Assembly (NCBI RefSeq): GCF_036898095.1
Contig: NC_090766.1
Span: 42,890,165 to 42,954,164, forward strand
Origin: Palaemon carinicauda
Lineage: Eukaryota; Arthropoda; Malacostraca; Decapoda; Palaemonidae
DNA: 64,000 nt
Reading direction: 5' to 3'
Shown here: piece by piece, positions 1 through 11,900 of the stretch
How the letters are laid out: every line of letters begins with the position of its first letter
How positions within the stretch are numbered: the stretch's first letter is position 1
Notes under the pieces: generated by a model
The model's database searches: none
Seen by the model: only the letters and a program-made list of their open reading frames with translations
Told to the model about the DNA's origin: nothing
Translations under genes and position numbers: made by a program

Positions 1-498
1 TATTCTTTACATTCCTTGACTTCCCCTAAAAATTTACATCCTTCATTCACTCTCTAACGTACATCTGCTTCCCCTCCACCAATTGCAGCAATCACAGACC
101 CTAAGTACAGTACTCAAACAGATCTACTTCCTCAAGTAACTCCATTCAACATGACACTCAACCTAGCCCCACTCTCCCTTCTAGTGCATCTCATAAACTT
201 ACTCTTACCCACATTAACTTTCAACTTTCTTCCCTCACACATTTTCAAAAACTCTGTCACTAATAGACCCAACTTCTCCTTCGAGTCTGCAATCAATACT
301 GTATCATCCGCAAACAAGTGATTCACCTACCACTTATGATCCATCTCATCGCTCAGTTTCAATCTTCAACCAAGCACTCAAGCACTCACCTTTCTCACAA
401 CTCCATCAACAAACAAATTGAACAACCATAGTGACATCACACATCCCCGTCTCAGGCCCACTTTCAATGGAAACCACTTACTCACTCCATTTCCTAAA
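1..498 (-). pseudogene. LINE reverse transcriptase, downstream half
   Basis: Minus-strand reading gives GNGVSKWFPLKVGLRRGC (RT block with G-L-R-x-G-C) and, further left, a FADDTVLIADSKEKL block. FADD is the RT active-site motif of non-LTR retrotransposons. Frame breaks are present, so it is a relic. The upstream part of the same ORF resumes at 6927, beyond DIRS element A. No LINE 3' end is visible; the element runs off the left edge. Confidence 0.75.
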
Positions 499-739
499 AT
501 GTTATTTTTATAATAAAATAAATTTTTGAATATACTTACCCGGTGATTACATAAGCTGCAACTCTGTTGCTCGACAGAAAACTCTACGTTAAAAATCCGC
601 CAGCGATCGCTATGCAGGTAGGGGGTGTACTTCAACAGCGCCATCTGTCGTGCCGGTACTCAGTACTCAATGTAAACAAAGAACTCAATTTTCTCCTCGG
701 TCCACTGCGTCTCTATTGGGGAGGAAGGGAGGGTCCTTT

Positions 740-830
740 AATATATAATCACCGGGTAAGTATATTAAAAAATTTATTTTATTATAAAAATAACATTTTT
801 CAATATTTAACTTAGCCGGTGATTATATAA
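740..830. repeat. Internal complementary region of DIRS element A
   Basis: The sequence around TAAAAATAACAT matches the reverse complement of the element's left terminus. It runs directly into TTTTCAATATTTAACTTAGC, the reverse complement of its right terminus. It thus templates the junction of a circularised element. Confidence 0.8.
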
Positions 831-1236
831 GCTGATTCACACCCAGGGGGGTGGGTAGAGACCAGCAATAAATGTTTACATTATTATGAGCTAAGGATTT
901 TTATTTCATTTTAGCAGTTATCAAAATAACAAACTTAAAATAAATAAGTACCTGGTAAGGAAGTCGACTTGAACAATTACTCTGCCTTTTTAAGTACGTC
1001 TTCCTTACGGAGCCTCGCGATCCTCTTAGGATGCTGAGCGACCCCTAGGAGCTGAAGTATCAAGGGTTGCAACCCATACAACAGGACCTCATCAAAACCT
1101 CTAATCTAGGCGCTTCTCAAGAAATGACTTTGACCACCCGCCAAATCAAGTAGGATGCGAAAGGCTTCTTAGCCTTCCGGACAACCCAAAAACAATAATA
1201 AAACATTTCAAGAGAAAGATTAAAAAGGTTATGGAA

Positions 1237-2320
1237 TTAGGGAATTGTAGTGGTTGAGCCCTCACCCACTACTGCACTCGTTGCTACGAATGGTCCCAGA
1301 GTGTAGCAGTTCTCGTAAAGAGACTGGACATTCTTAAGATAAAAAGACGCGAACACTGACTTGCTTTTCCAATAGGTTGCGTCGAATATACTTTGCAGAG
1401 ATCTATTTTGTTTAAAGGCCACGGAAGTTGCGACAGCTCTAACTTCGTGTGTCCTTACCTTCAGCAAAGCTTGGTCTTCCTCATTCAGATGGGAATGAGC
1501 TTCTCGTATTAACAGTCTGATAAAATAGGATAAAGCATTCTTTGACATAGGCAAAGATGGTTTCTTAACTGAACACCATGAAGCTTCAGACGGGCCCCGT
1601 AAAGGTTTTTAAATAGAACTTAAGAGCTCTTACAGGGCATAAGACTCTTTCTAGTTCATTTCCAACCATACGATAAGTTTGGAATATCGAACGATATTGG
1701 CCAAGGCCGAGAAGGCAGCTCGTTTTTGGCTAGAAAACCAAGTTGTAGAGAACATGTAGCCGTTTTGGATGAGAATCCGATGTTCTTGCTGAAGGCATGA
1801 ATCTCACTGACTCTTTTAGCTGTGGCTAAGCATACCAGGAAAAGTGTCTTCAAGGTGAGATCTTTCAGGGAGGCTGATTGTAGCGGTTCGAACCTGTCTG
1901 ACATAAGGAATCTTAGTACCACGTCTAAATTCCAACCAGGTGTAACCAAATGACGCTCCTTCGTGGTCTCAAAAGACTTAAGGAGGTCCTGTAGATCTTT
2001 ATTGTTGGAAAGATCTAAGCCTCTGTGACGGAAGACTGATGCCAACATGCTTCTGTAACCCTTGATAGTGGGAGCTGAAAGAGATCGTTCTTTCCTCAGA
2101 TATAAGAGGAAGTCAGCTATTTGAGTTACAGAGGTACTGGTCGAGGATACGGATACTGACTTGCACCAGTTTCGGAAGATTTCCCACTTCGATTGGTAGA
2201 CTCTAAGGGTGGATGTTCTCCTTGCTCTAGCAATCGCTCTGGCTGCCTCCTTCGAAAAGCCTCTAGCTCTCGAGAGTCTTTCGATAGTCTGAAGGCAGTC
2301 AGACGAAGAGCGTGGAGGCC
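1237..2320 (-). pseudogene. Tyrosine recombinase of element A (broken)
   Basis: The N-terminal half reads ARARRTSTLRVYQSKWEIF, a SAM-like core-binding domain, then LVCLATAKRVSEIHAF carrying the first catalytic Arg. After a frame break near 1560-1660, the C-terminal half has HEVRAVATS (H-x-x-R box) and WKSKSVFASFYL with the nucleophilic Tyr. All catalytic residues are still visible but in different frames, so it cannot be translated intact. Confidence 0.8.
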
Positions 2321-3334
2321 TTGGTGTACCTTCTTTACGTGTGGCTGACGTAGAAGGTCCACCCTTAGGGGAAGTGTTCTGGGAACGTCTACTAGCCATC
2401 GAAGTACCTCGGTGAACCATTCTCTCGCGGGCCAGAGGGAAGCAACTAGCGTCAACCTTGTCCCTTCGTGAGAGGCGAACTTCTGCAGTACCTTGTTGAC
2501 AATCTTGAACGGAGGGAATGCATATAGATCTAGATGTGACCAATCTAGGAGAAAGGCATCTATATGAACTGCTGCTGGGTCCGGGATTGGTGAGCAAAAA
2601 ATTGGGAGCTTCTTGGTCATCGAGGTTGCGAAGAGATCTATGGTTGGCTGGCCCCAGGTGGCCCAAAGTCTCTTGCATACATCCTTGTGGAGGGTCCATT
2701 CTGTTGGAATTATTTGTCCCTTCCGACTGAGACAATCTGCCATGACATTCAAGTTGAATTGGATGAACCTCGTTACTAGTGATATGTCTAGACCTTTTGA
2801 CCAGGAGAGGAGGTCCCTTGCGATCTCGTACAACGTCAGAGAGTAGGTCCCTCCTTGCTTGGAGATGTACGCCAAAGCCGTGGTGTTGTCCGAGTTCACC
2901 TCCACCACTTTGCCTTGAAGGAGAGACCTGAAGCTTTTCCAGGCCAGACGTACTGCCAGTAGCTCCTTGCAGTTGAAATGCATTGTCCTTTGACTCGAGT
3001 TCCATATTCCCGAGCATTCCCGACCGTCTAATGTCGCACCCCAGCCTACGTCCGATGCGTCCGAGAAGAGAACGTGGTTGGGAGTCTGAACAGTCAGGGG
3101 AAGACCCTCTCTTAGGTTGATATAGTCCTTTCACCAAGTCAGACAAGACTTTATCTTTTCGGAAACCGGGATCGAGACCGCTTCTAGCGTCTTGTCCTTT
3201 TTCCAGTGAAAAGCTAGATGGTAAAGAAGAGGACGGAGGTGTAGTCTTCCTAGTGACACAAATTGATCTACGGATGACAGCGTCCCTACCAGACTCATCC
3301 ACAGCCTGACTGAGCAGCGTTCCTTCTTCAGCAT
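2126..3334 (-). pseudogene. RT thumb and RNase H of element A (RT core missing)
   Basis: One frame, with an in-frame TGA near 3130, carries the RT thumb region (RLHLRPLLYHLAFHWKKDK). It continues through RNase H motifs LFSDASDVGWGATL, NCKELLAVRLAW, EVNSDNTTALAYI and NVMADCLSRKG. A post-RNase H segment (TIDLFATSMTKKLPIF, DLYAFPPFKI) typical of DIRS polyproteins follows. Upstream of 3334 the RT palm with YLDD is absent and sequence passes directly into gag-like repeats, which points to an internal deletion. Confidence 0.8.
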
Positions 3335-6300
3335 CTTCTGGATGGATAGCAGGGCTGGGGGCTGATCGTCTTGTTCAGCAACGTCCTCATCAGAGGGTTC
3401 CTCATCCGAAACTGATGAGGAAACGGCAACGGAGTGGGCAACGTCTGACTCGCTGAATCCGGTCGCACTGGTGGATGCGTGACGGAGCCGGACGCAATAT
3501 CATGGAACTGCTGCACAGTCTGTGAACTGTCAACAACCATGGGTGCGCGAGGAAGCACAGCGTCAACCCGAAACTGTCTAGACCGTCTGGGTTGTGCAGT
3601 CAACACCCTACCGGGTTGCTGAGGTTGACGCACTGCGTCACAACAAGTCACCTCTGCTGGTTGTTGAACGTCCTGAACGACAACAACCACCTCCGAGCGT
3701 CGCTTAACGTCAACGTGCGGCTGGCAACCCACACTGGGTCGCCTCGGTGGAGGAACCACCTCAACTGGCAGACGCGAGTAGGTTACCTCAGCGTCAACAG
3801 GGCGCACAACCGACCGGTTGGAAGGTTGTTGGCCAGAAGGTTCCTCTCCGCATTTAAGTCCTCTATCAAGGACGCAAGCTTGGACTGCATGTCTTGCAGC
3901 AAAGCCCATTTAGGGTCTACGGGAGCAGGTGTGGCAACAGACGGGGTTAGCGACTGAGGCGGAACCGTTTACCATCCCTGAAAGCCTTGTTATGCGTGAC
4001 ATAATAGTACAGCAAAACTTCAAAGGCTCGACAACAGCTGAGAAGTTGACCTGTAAACAACTTGGAGCGTCTCCTGGCTAGGCGCCAGGGAGAGTCTACC
4101 AGAATTGAGAAGTCTATCTGGGCAGAGGCATGAACTACCAAGCCGAGAACTTCTCTCGTGTCATATCAGACTCTCGCTCTATAAACCAGTTTAAAAGAAG
4201 GGAAAGCAAAGGCTGTATCCCCCAAACTCCTCCTGGTGAAAAACCAGTCGCCTAGCCAACGTAACGCTCTCTAGGAGAGCGAGAGAGCACTAGCTTAAAA
4301 ACAACGGCTTCGAAGTAGCTAGGCCTAGTGTAACCTCTGACGTTTAGGCGAACGAGGAGCAGCAGTTACAAGATCCGGACGAAGATCCTTAAAAAAATCA
4401 TCATGATTTAATTAAAGTCCATAGGAGGCTAAGCAGCTTAAGGCTCCTCTCCATCTGACAGAGTCCTCAAGGGAATATCAGTAGGAGGGAGAACAGCAAC
4501 TTCCTCATCTACAGGAACCTTGTCCGATAAAAGCTGAGTCTCTCACTGGTGCATTAGTAGCGGACCAGAACGCAACGTCATGTAACTGCTTGACAGTCTG
4601 TGAACTGTCAACAACTGAACTGTCAACCACAACAGGTGCGTGAGGACGTACAGCGTCCACTCGAGACTGCTTTGACTGCCTAGACTGAGCAATCAAAACA
4701 ACTCTAGAATGCGGAGGTTGACGGACAGCGTCAAAACAAGTCAACTCCGATTGTTAGTGAACGTCTAGAACGTCAACAGGAGCATCAGCCAGTGGCCTAA
4801 CGTCAACAGGAGCATCAGCCAGTGGCCTAACGTCCAAATGCGGCTGAAAAACCACACGAGACCGCATCGAGTGTGGTTCTAAACAACCTGACTGACGTGA
4901 CTAAGCTACGCCAACAGTAAGCACAAAGGAACGTTAGGTTGGCTGAAAGCCAGGATATCGATGAGATAAACGGCTAGACTCAACGGACTAATCGGCAGAA
5001 TAGTCTTCCATAAGGGAGGCAAGCATATACTGCATGTTTTGCCATACAACCCCTTAAGGATCAACGGAAATGGTTGTGGTAATAGACGAGGGTAACGTCT
5101 GTGACCGCAACACTTTGCCTACAAAAAAAGACTTTCGGAGTCTGTGTTACGCTTTTGTTAGGCGGCGAGCAGTTATCCGATGACTGCATAGGGTCAGAGC
5201 TGTCCTAATGGCTGTAACCAGGACGCTGGACCTGTCCTGAAAGGACTGACTTTCGCTTAAGGGCTTCGAAACCTTGTGACAGGTTTCTTATGCGAAAAGC
5301 CTACGGATGGCGAGGAGAAACAACGTCTCTCTCGTCTTATGGTAGGGGAGATCTTGGTAAGAAACACCCGATACCATAGAGGGAAAACGTCTGTTCGTTG
5401 GTCAAGGCCTCTCGAACCCATAAGTCTTTTGACATTACTTCTCCCCTGGGCTTGGGAGCTTGCAAGAGGTCCCGGACTAGGTGAACGACAGGCACGAACA
5501 GACGAACCCTCGGACGCAACACTGTAACACTTTGCGCCTCGGACGCAACACTGTAACACTTTGCGCATATCACTTTATCACTTCGATTTTCTGTTTTGCA
5601 CTTATTTCTACCTGAAACACGCAATTCTACCCTTCATTAAAAGGTAGTAATTGCGAAATAAGTCGTATAACGCAAGCTCATAATACCAGCAAAAAACAGA
5701 AAACATATTTTAAGATAAAAAGAAAAATCAGTGGCTGGGAAAGAGACTAAACACTAGTTCATATAACTACGTTTTCAATCTCTCACCGCACATAGCCTGG
5801 GGACGAGAATAAAAACCTAAAAACGTTTTATCCTTCCTCCCCGTACAGAGACTAGGGACGAGAGTAACACGAGAACAACGTTACCCGCTTGAACGGAACG
5901 TTTTCTCTCCTCTCTCTCCCTCCGTCTCTATCTCTCTCTCTTTCTCTCTTGATTTCGCACCTAAGAGAAGAGCCCAATTATAAATCGTCAAAAAAAACAT
6001 GTTATTTGACTAAAGGAAAAAAACTGAAAGGTTTTTCAAATAAAAAGTTCCTTTAAATTAGAATTTAAAACATTTAAGCTAAGAAAGAATGAACAAAACG
6101 TCAGAATCGATTTACTCTTACTGCAAAGTGAAACCGTGATACACTCTCTCTCTATCGTAACGATAGAGCGCATGTTGAACGTCCTGAACGTCAACAACTG
6201 CGTAGCATAAAAAACTAAACGTTAGTTCATCTTTGAAAACAGTACGAAGACTATCAAAGAAATTCTTTCATAAAATATTACATTTAAAAAGTTTTAAATC

Positions 6301-6530
6301 CTTTAAAAGCTAAAGACGATATAAAGGGCTCAATGTTGATTAACTTCGGTTTCCAAGTTAGGACCGCCTACTCTCAGGAAAGGTCTATATAAACAAAGCA
6401 TTAATTTATTTTATATGTTTATAAAAAATGGAAAGTTAATCGAAGAGGCCTAATAAAGGCGGAGAGATATAAAATATATAGAGGAAAATCTATAACGTGA
6501 TAAGATAATTACTAAAAGCCTAAACACACT
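3335..6530 (-). pseudogene. Gag-like relic and leader of element A
   Basis: Short minus-strand ORFs at 3328-3909 and 4505-4744 are rich in V, D, R, Q and P with repeated AVRQP and VDAVxPxAP phrases. This fits degraded DIRS gag but has no diagnostic domain. An exact 30-bp tandem duplication lies at 4771-4830 and a 29-bp duplication near 5509-5566. The rest (5570-6530) is AT-rich leader with no gene that I can support. Confidence 0.4.
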
Positions 6531-6926
6531 TCCGTCTAAGGGAAGGGTCGGCCATTTAAAAGTGAAAGAAAGTCCATACTCTCTTTGTCACCATAATTAA
6601 ATCTATCCAAAACGAGTTCAAGTTTTGAGATGAAGATAAAACACCTGCATAGCGAAAGCTCAAAACTAGAATAGTGTACTTCACCAATAGTTGTGAAAAC
6701 AAATCCAGTTAGCAACAGCGAATTAGTAGGTCTTGCCGGTAGCCCGACAGAGAGAAAATTGAGTTCTTTGTTTACATTGAGTACTGAGTACCTGCACGAC
6801 AGATGGCGCTGTTGAAGTACACCCCCTACCTGCATAGCGATCGCTGGCGGATCTTTAACGTAGAGTTTTCTGTCGAGCAACAGAGTTGCAGCTTATATAA
6901 TCACCGGCTAAGTTAAATATTGAAAA

Positions 6927-7260
6927 ACACGCTTTATTGCCCGTGTAGAAATTCTTCCCTGTTTGCAACAACCTTCCACCAATTCCATATAACCTCATCA
7001 CATTCCACATCGCTTCCCTTTCAACTATATCATAGGTTTTCTCCAGACCCATAAAGGCAACATGCGCCTACATACTTCTAAATATTTCTTGCATATCTCC
7101 CTAACTGTAAAAATCTGATCCATACATTCCCTACCTCTTCTAAAACTCCCTTGTACTTCTAAGATTGCATCCTCTGTTTAATCTTTAATCCTTATAATTA
7201 ACACTCTACCATACACTTTTCCAACCACACTCAGCATACTATTACCCCTTCAATTACAAC
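6927..7260 (-). pseudogene. LINE reverse transcriptase, upstream half
   Basis: The minus strand encodes an RT fragment with YDIVEREAMWNVMRLYGIGG and GNKAC. It continues logically into the GNGVSKWF block at 498. The two halves were one RT ORF before element A inserted. Further upstream (7080-7260) RT-like sequence continues in broken frames. Confidence 0.7.
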
Positions 7261-7525
7261 ACTGAACCATAGAAAATCCGTCATCCACTTTGGTGAGAAA
7301 CATTAATCAAGATTTGAAAAAATAGAGAGGGATGCAGAACTCTTTTGAAAAATTAAAATAGAAAACCTGATCTATACTTAATTTGTTCTCTGTTCATTTT
7401 ACAAAACAGTAATTATTCTATAAAAATAAACATCAAGAATCCAAGCAAGTACATGATGGTGTTAACACTATTCAAAACCATATTCTTATTAACTCTGACA
7501 AAATCATAAAATCAAAATATCTTAC

Positions 7526-7666
7526 ATTTTATAGTACACGCATAGTCGCAGATGATGCACTTGTACGGCTTGGCACCTGTGTGAAGTCGTTCGTGTCGCC
7601 GTAAATCTGAACTTGTTTTAAATGCGGCTGAGCACGATTCGTACATGCAACTAAATGGTGTATCTC
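7526..7666 (-). CDS. ZFP64: ZFP64 exon 10 (finger 5 and start of finger 6)
   Basis: 141 nt with acceptor ATAATTGCAG and donor GTAAGA. It encodes [36 protein letters not shown] and [10 protein letters not shown]. The TGDTPF linker and [10 protein letters not shown] helix match vertebrate ZFP64. Finger 6 is cut by the intron after CTIK, so the next exon must lie left of position 1. No continuation is visible between 1 and 7525, which is LINE and DIRS sequence. Confidence 0.9.
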
Positions 7667-8831
7667 CTGCAATTATAAAGTTTATAAATACACAAAAGAT
7701 CACAAGGCAGAATTTTCACTACAATAATTCAAAAACAATAGAATTTAACTAAAACCTTAAAAATACTAACAAATAGAACTTTTCAGAGAAGACCATTAAG
7801 AGTGAAAAACATTACCAAACGAGATAGTTACTTGTGGATTAGTTTGTTAAAATTAAACACCAAATCACAAAAATGAAAGAAAATAATAGTCAGGAATCCT
7901 TATTAGCTAATGTAGTAAAGGGTAATGACTGTCACACACTGGATAGTCTATAGCCCGAAGGATGTTGAAAATGTGGATAAAATGAGATCCATGTGATGAA
8001 GACACAATCTACCAAAAGGTAAACTTCAAATGAAGCAGGTATAACCTGCTATGTTGCTACACTAGGTTCTAAAATCATGGGTTTGACTCTGGGAGTATTG
8101 CAATTCTTGAAACAAAAGTTGACAGGTAAAATCTTGTGAAAATTATCTGTAAATATATCAGATTCTATTGATACAAATCTCAACTTAATCATATTTCTCA
8201 TGAGAAGAGATGAACAGTATATTGGGAGGAGAGTGATGGAAATGGAGGTACAGGGAACGAGAAGGAGAGGGAGACCAAAGCGAAGGTGGATGGACTGTAT
8301 CAAGGATGACCTTCAATCAAAGGGATTAACCGGTGATGAAGTGTGGGACAGAGGTAGATGGAGAAAGCTGACCAGAAACATCGACTCCACATAGAAGTGG
8401 GAAAAGATGTAGACAAAGAAGAAGAAAAATAAATGGATACTGCATTTGATATGCATACATAGTAGCATTGTGCGTTCGTACATACCGCACAGTACAGTTC
8501 ATTGTGATTTTTAACTTAAATATGTACTTGTTGATATAAAATTAATTTCAAATAAATAATCATTAGACTAAAAGGAAAAACATGTTACGACCAGTCATTT
8601 ATTTACCAAAATGAAAGAAAAATATATCGCTAATGTATTTGCTATGCATACGTATTAGCATTTTGCATTCGTACATACAATAGTTTTGTTTATTGTGTTT
8701 TTTAAGTTAAAAATGTACCTACTGATATAAAATTCATTGTAAATAAATAATCATGAGAGAGAGACTATTGTTTATTGTGTATTTTAACTTAAAAATGTAC
8801 CTCTTGATATAAAATTCATTGTAAATAAATA

Positions 8832-8905
<74 letters not shown>

Positions 8906-11900
8906 GTGATGAGAGTGATGCGTCAAAATGTGAATGTACATGAGTAATAACTCATTTTGCTATAAAATAAATAAAAGTAAACTAAGAATGTGTTTTTATT
9001 GTTTCTGTAACCTTCAAATACATCAATAAAGGGATTTTGACGTAGGAAAAATCTATTTCTGGGCGAGGGACCTGTGCCGCCCAGTGAATAAGCTCCATTT
9101 AGCACTTATTCTTAGGTAATTTACTGCTAAATATACCAGAGAAAAAATGTAAAGGAGTGCTAGGTTAACTAGCTCGCTCACCTATTGGTGTCGGTATAAA
9201 AATGGGCGTATAATCCAGAGGTCCCGCACTATTTAGATTCATCCACGACAAAGACCCCAATAGAGGAGAGCCGTTCAACCTCACTCGGCACCACCAACTC
9301 TGCATCCGCTCAGAACCCAACTCCTTAGCACCCAAAGTTTGGGGACTCCAAGGGAGAGGAGCTGGGAGGGTTCACTGGGCGGCACAGGTCCCTCGCCCAG
9401 AAATAGATTTTTCCTACGTCAAAATCCCTTTTCTGGGCTCGAACCTGTGCCGCCCAGTAAATATATACAAGAGAAATGTCACCAAACTTGCAAAATAAAG
9501 GAAAAAACATAAGTGTAAGGGAAATACAAGTTGCTTTAATCAGAGATGAGTGCCAAAAACAATTATAAGGGTATCTTAAAAGGAACATAAATCCACTTGG
9601 TAGAACAATTGACAAATAAGGTAAGGTATAATAATGCCGTGAGTGATGATATATACAGATACTCAGGAGTTAAAAATTTACAAATATAATAATAGTATTC
9701 AGGTGCGAAACCAACGAATACAAATAGGGTATAAATGAGGCAGGTAAGGGGGAGAGATAAAATGACAAGGAATTAACATGTGAGTTACCTGGGGGTAACT
9801 ACGCTCCCTGCAGCTACTGTAGAAAATTTTAGGGCTTCCAAATGTTTAAGGTAGTGTTTCTTGAACACTGACGGTGATTTCCACCCTGTATACCTGGAAA
9901 GGTCCGTAAAATTCATGTGGTGAAAAAAGTTCACCGAAGTAGCAACCGCTCTGATATCATGTGCAAGAGGAAAAGAGTCAGGGCTAGCTTGTTTAATAAA
10001 ATACAAAATTTGTTGCCTGATCCCTTTAATGGTAATGGTACCGCCTTGTTCTCTAACGAATAGAGGCCCCGAGGAGTTAGAGGAGGTCCGGGATAAATAA
10101 GACCTAAGAGTAGTAACAGGGCACAGAGACGGATCTTGCGTGAGGGGAACAATTTTCCAGGAGGACCATCTGTTCTGAGGGTCTTCGTTCTTAGCCAAAA
10201 AGAATTTGTTAGGTGAAAGAAGGACCTCTCCCGAAGGAAGGAACTCAAAATGACCCGGGTCTCTCGACAAGGCTGCCAGTTCAGAAATTCTTGCCCCGGA
10301 AGCCAAGTTCACCAGGAAAAGTGTTTTCCTGAGAAGGGGAATGTAATCACAAGAACTGTTAATGGTATCAGAAGCCAATTTGAGTACATCATTAAGGAAC
10401 CAGGTAACCGGGGTAGGACGAGTAACCGGTTTCAGTCTGGCACAGGCTTTCGGAATTGAAGCTAACAAAGAGTCGGTTAAGTCTATGTTAAAACCCACTA
10501 GGAAGATCTTTTTCAAAGCAGATTTAATAGAGGTGATAGTATTGGCTGCCAGACCTGATTCTAATAAAGTTCTAAAGAAAGTGACTGTAAGGTTCAAGTT
10601 CATACAGTGCACGTCTGAGTCTATCAAAAATTTTGCCAACTTTTTAACTGCAGAATCATATTGGCGGATGGTGGAATCCCGTTTATCTGATTCTAGGAAC
10701 AGGGTGTTTTGAGGATCGATATTGGCACCATGCATGGCCGCAAACTTCATGAAGTCCATAAAGTTAGGGCGCTCTGAATGTTTGAGAAAGCGTACACAAC
10801 GCGTGTTTGTACTATCTGAGACAGAACCGGATTGGGTATCGGGTGAGGATATAGTCTCAACTCTCGCAGGAGAGGATACCAATTGCTCTTGGGCCAGTTG
10901 GGTGCGACCAAGGCTACTCGTCCCTTGAAGGATCTCAGTTTGTCTAGGACTTTCAGTAAAAGATTCACCGGGGGAAAGAGATAAATCCTTTCCCAGATGT
11001 CCCAATTCTGTGACATGGCGTCTGTGGCGTAAGCCTGAGGGTCTAGATTGGGAGCCACATATACTCTCAATTTGTGGTTGGACTCCGTGGCGAAGAGGTC
11101 CACTTGGAGACCGGGAACCCGAGAGAGAATCCACCGGAATGACTTTAGATCGAGTGACCATTCCGATTCTAGAGGGGAGGTCCGGGACAAGGCGTCTGCC
11201 ACTACGTTCCGGACTCCCGCCAGGTGGACAGCTGAAAGATGCCAACGGTTCGAGGCTGCTAGGGAGAATATGGCTACTAGAACATGGTTCAGAGGCCCTG
11301 ATTTTGACCCGCCTCTGTTGAGGCAGCGGACCACCACTTCGCTGTCGAGGACCAGACGAAGGTGTTGTCTCTTGGGAAGAGCGAGACGTTTCAGGGTTAA
11401 AAGAACTGCCATGGCCTCCAGCACATTGATGTGAAATTGGCGGAATAAGGGAGACCAAAGACCTTGAACTTTCCTGAGCTGAGAATAGCCGCCCCAACCT
11501 GATAGGGATGCGTCCGTGTGAATGATTAACTTCGGAGGCGGAAATCGAAGGGGAACTGACTTTGACAGATTGTTGGCCCTTGTCCAAGGAAGAAGTCTTT
11601 CCCGTAGAATGGGAGGAAGGCGGACTTTCCTGTCCCGGAGCTTCCGGTTCGCCCTCGAACGCCAGACACGATTGATATCCTTCAATTTTGCCTTCAGAAG
11701 TAGATCCGTCACTGAGGCAAATTGAAGGGACCCCAGAATCCTCTCTTGGAGTCGTCTGGAACTTACTTTGTCTTTGAGAAAGCGTTTGGTGTTCCTTGCA
11801 ATCTCTAACCTCTTGGGTTTGGGAAGACACAGAGTATGAGATATAAGATCCCATTGCAGGCCGAGCCATTGGAACTTTGATTTCGGAAGAAGACGGGACT

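Larger units (their letters stand above)
499..6926 (-). mobile_element. DIRS-type YR retrotransposon A (defective)
   Basis: The right end (about 6755-6926) is an inverted copy of the left end (about 499-700). Between 740 and 830 lies an internal complementary region: its first half is complementary to the extreme left end and its second half to the extreme right end. This arrangement is diagnostic of DIRS elements, which replicate through a circle and integrate with a tyrosine recombinase. Order on the minus strand is gag relic, RNase H, YR, ICR. The RT catalytic core is absent. The element lies inside a LINE ORF. Confidence 0.85.

Noticed and set aside
1656..3302. Single 548-codon ORF on the minus strand
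   Set aside because: Only its last 200 or so codons are YR; the first part is an off-frame reading of RNase H.
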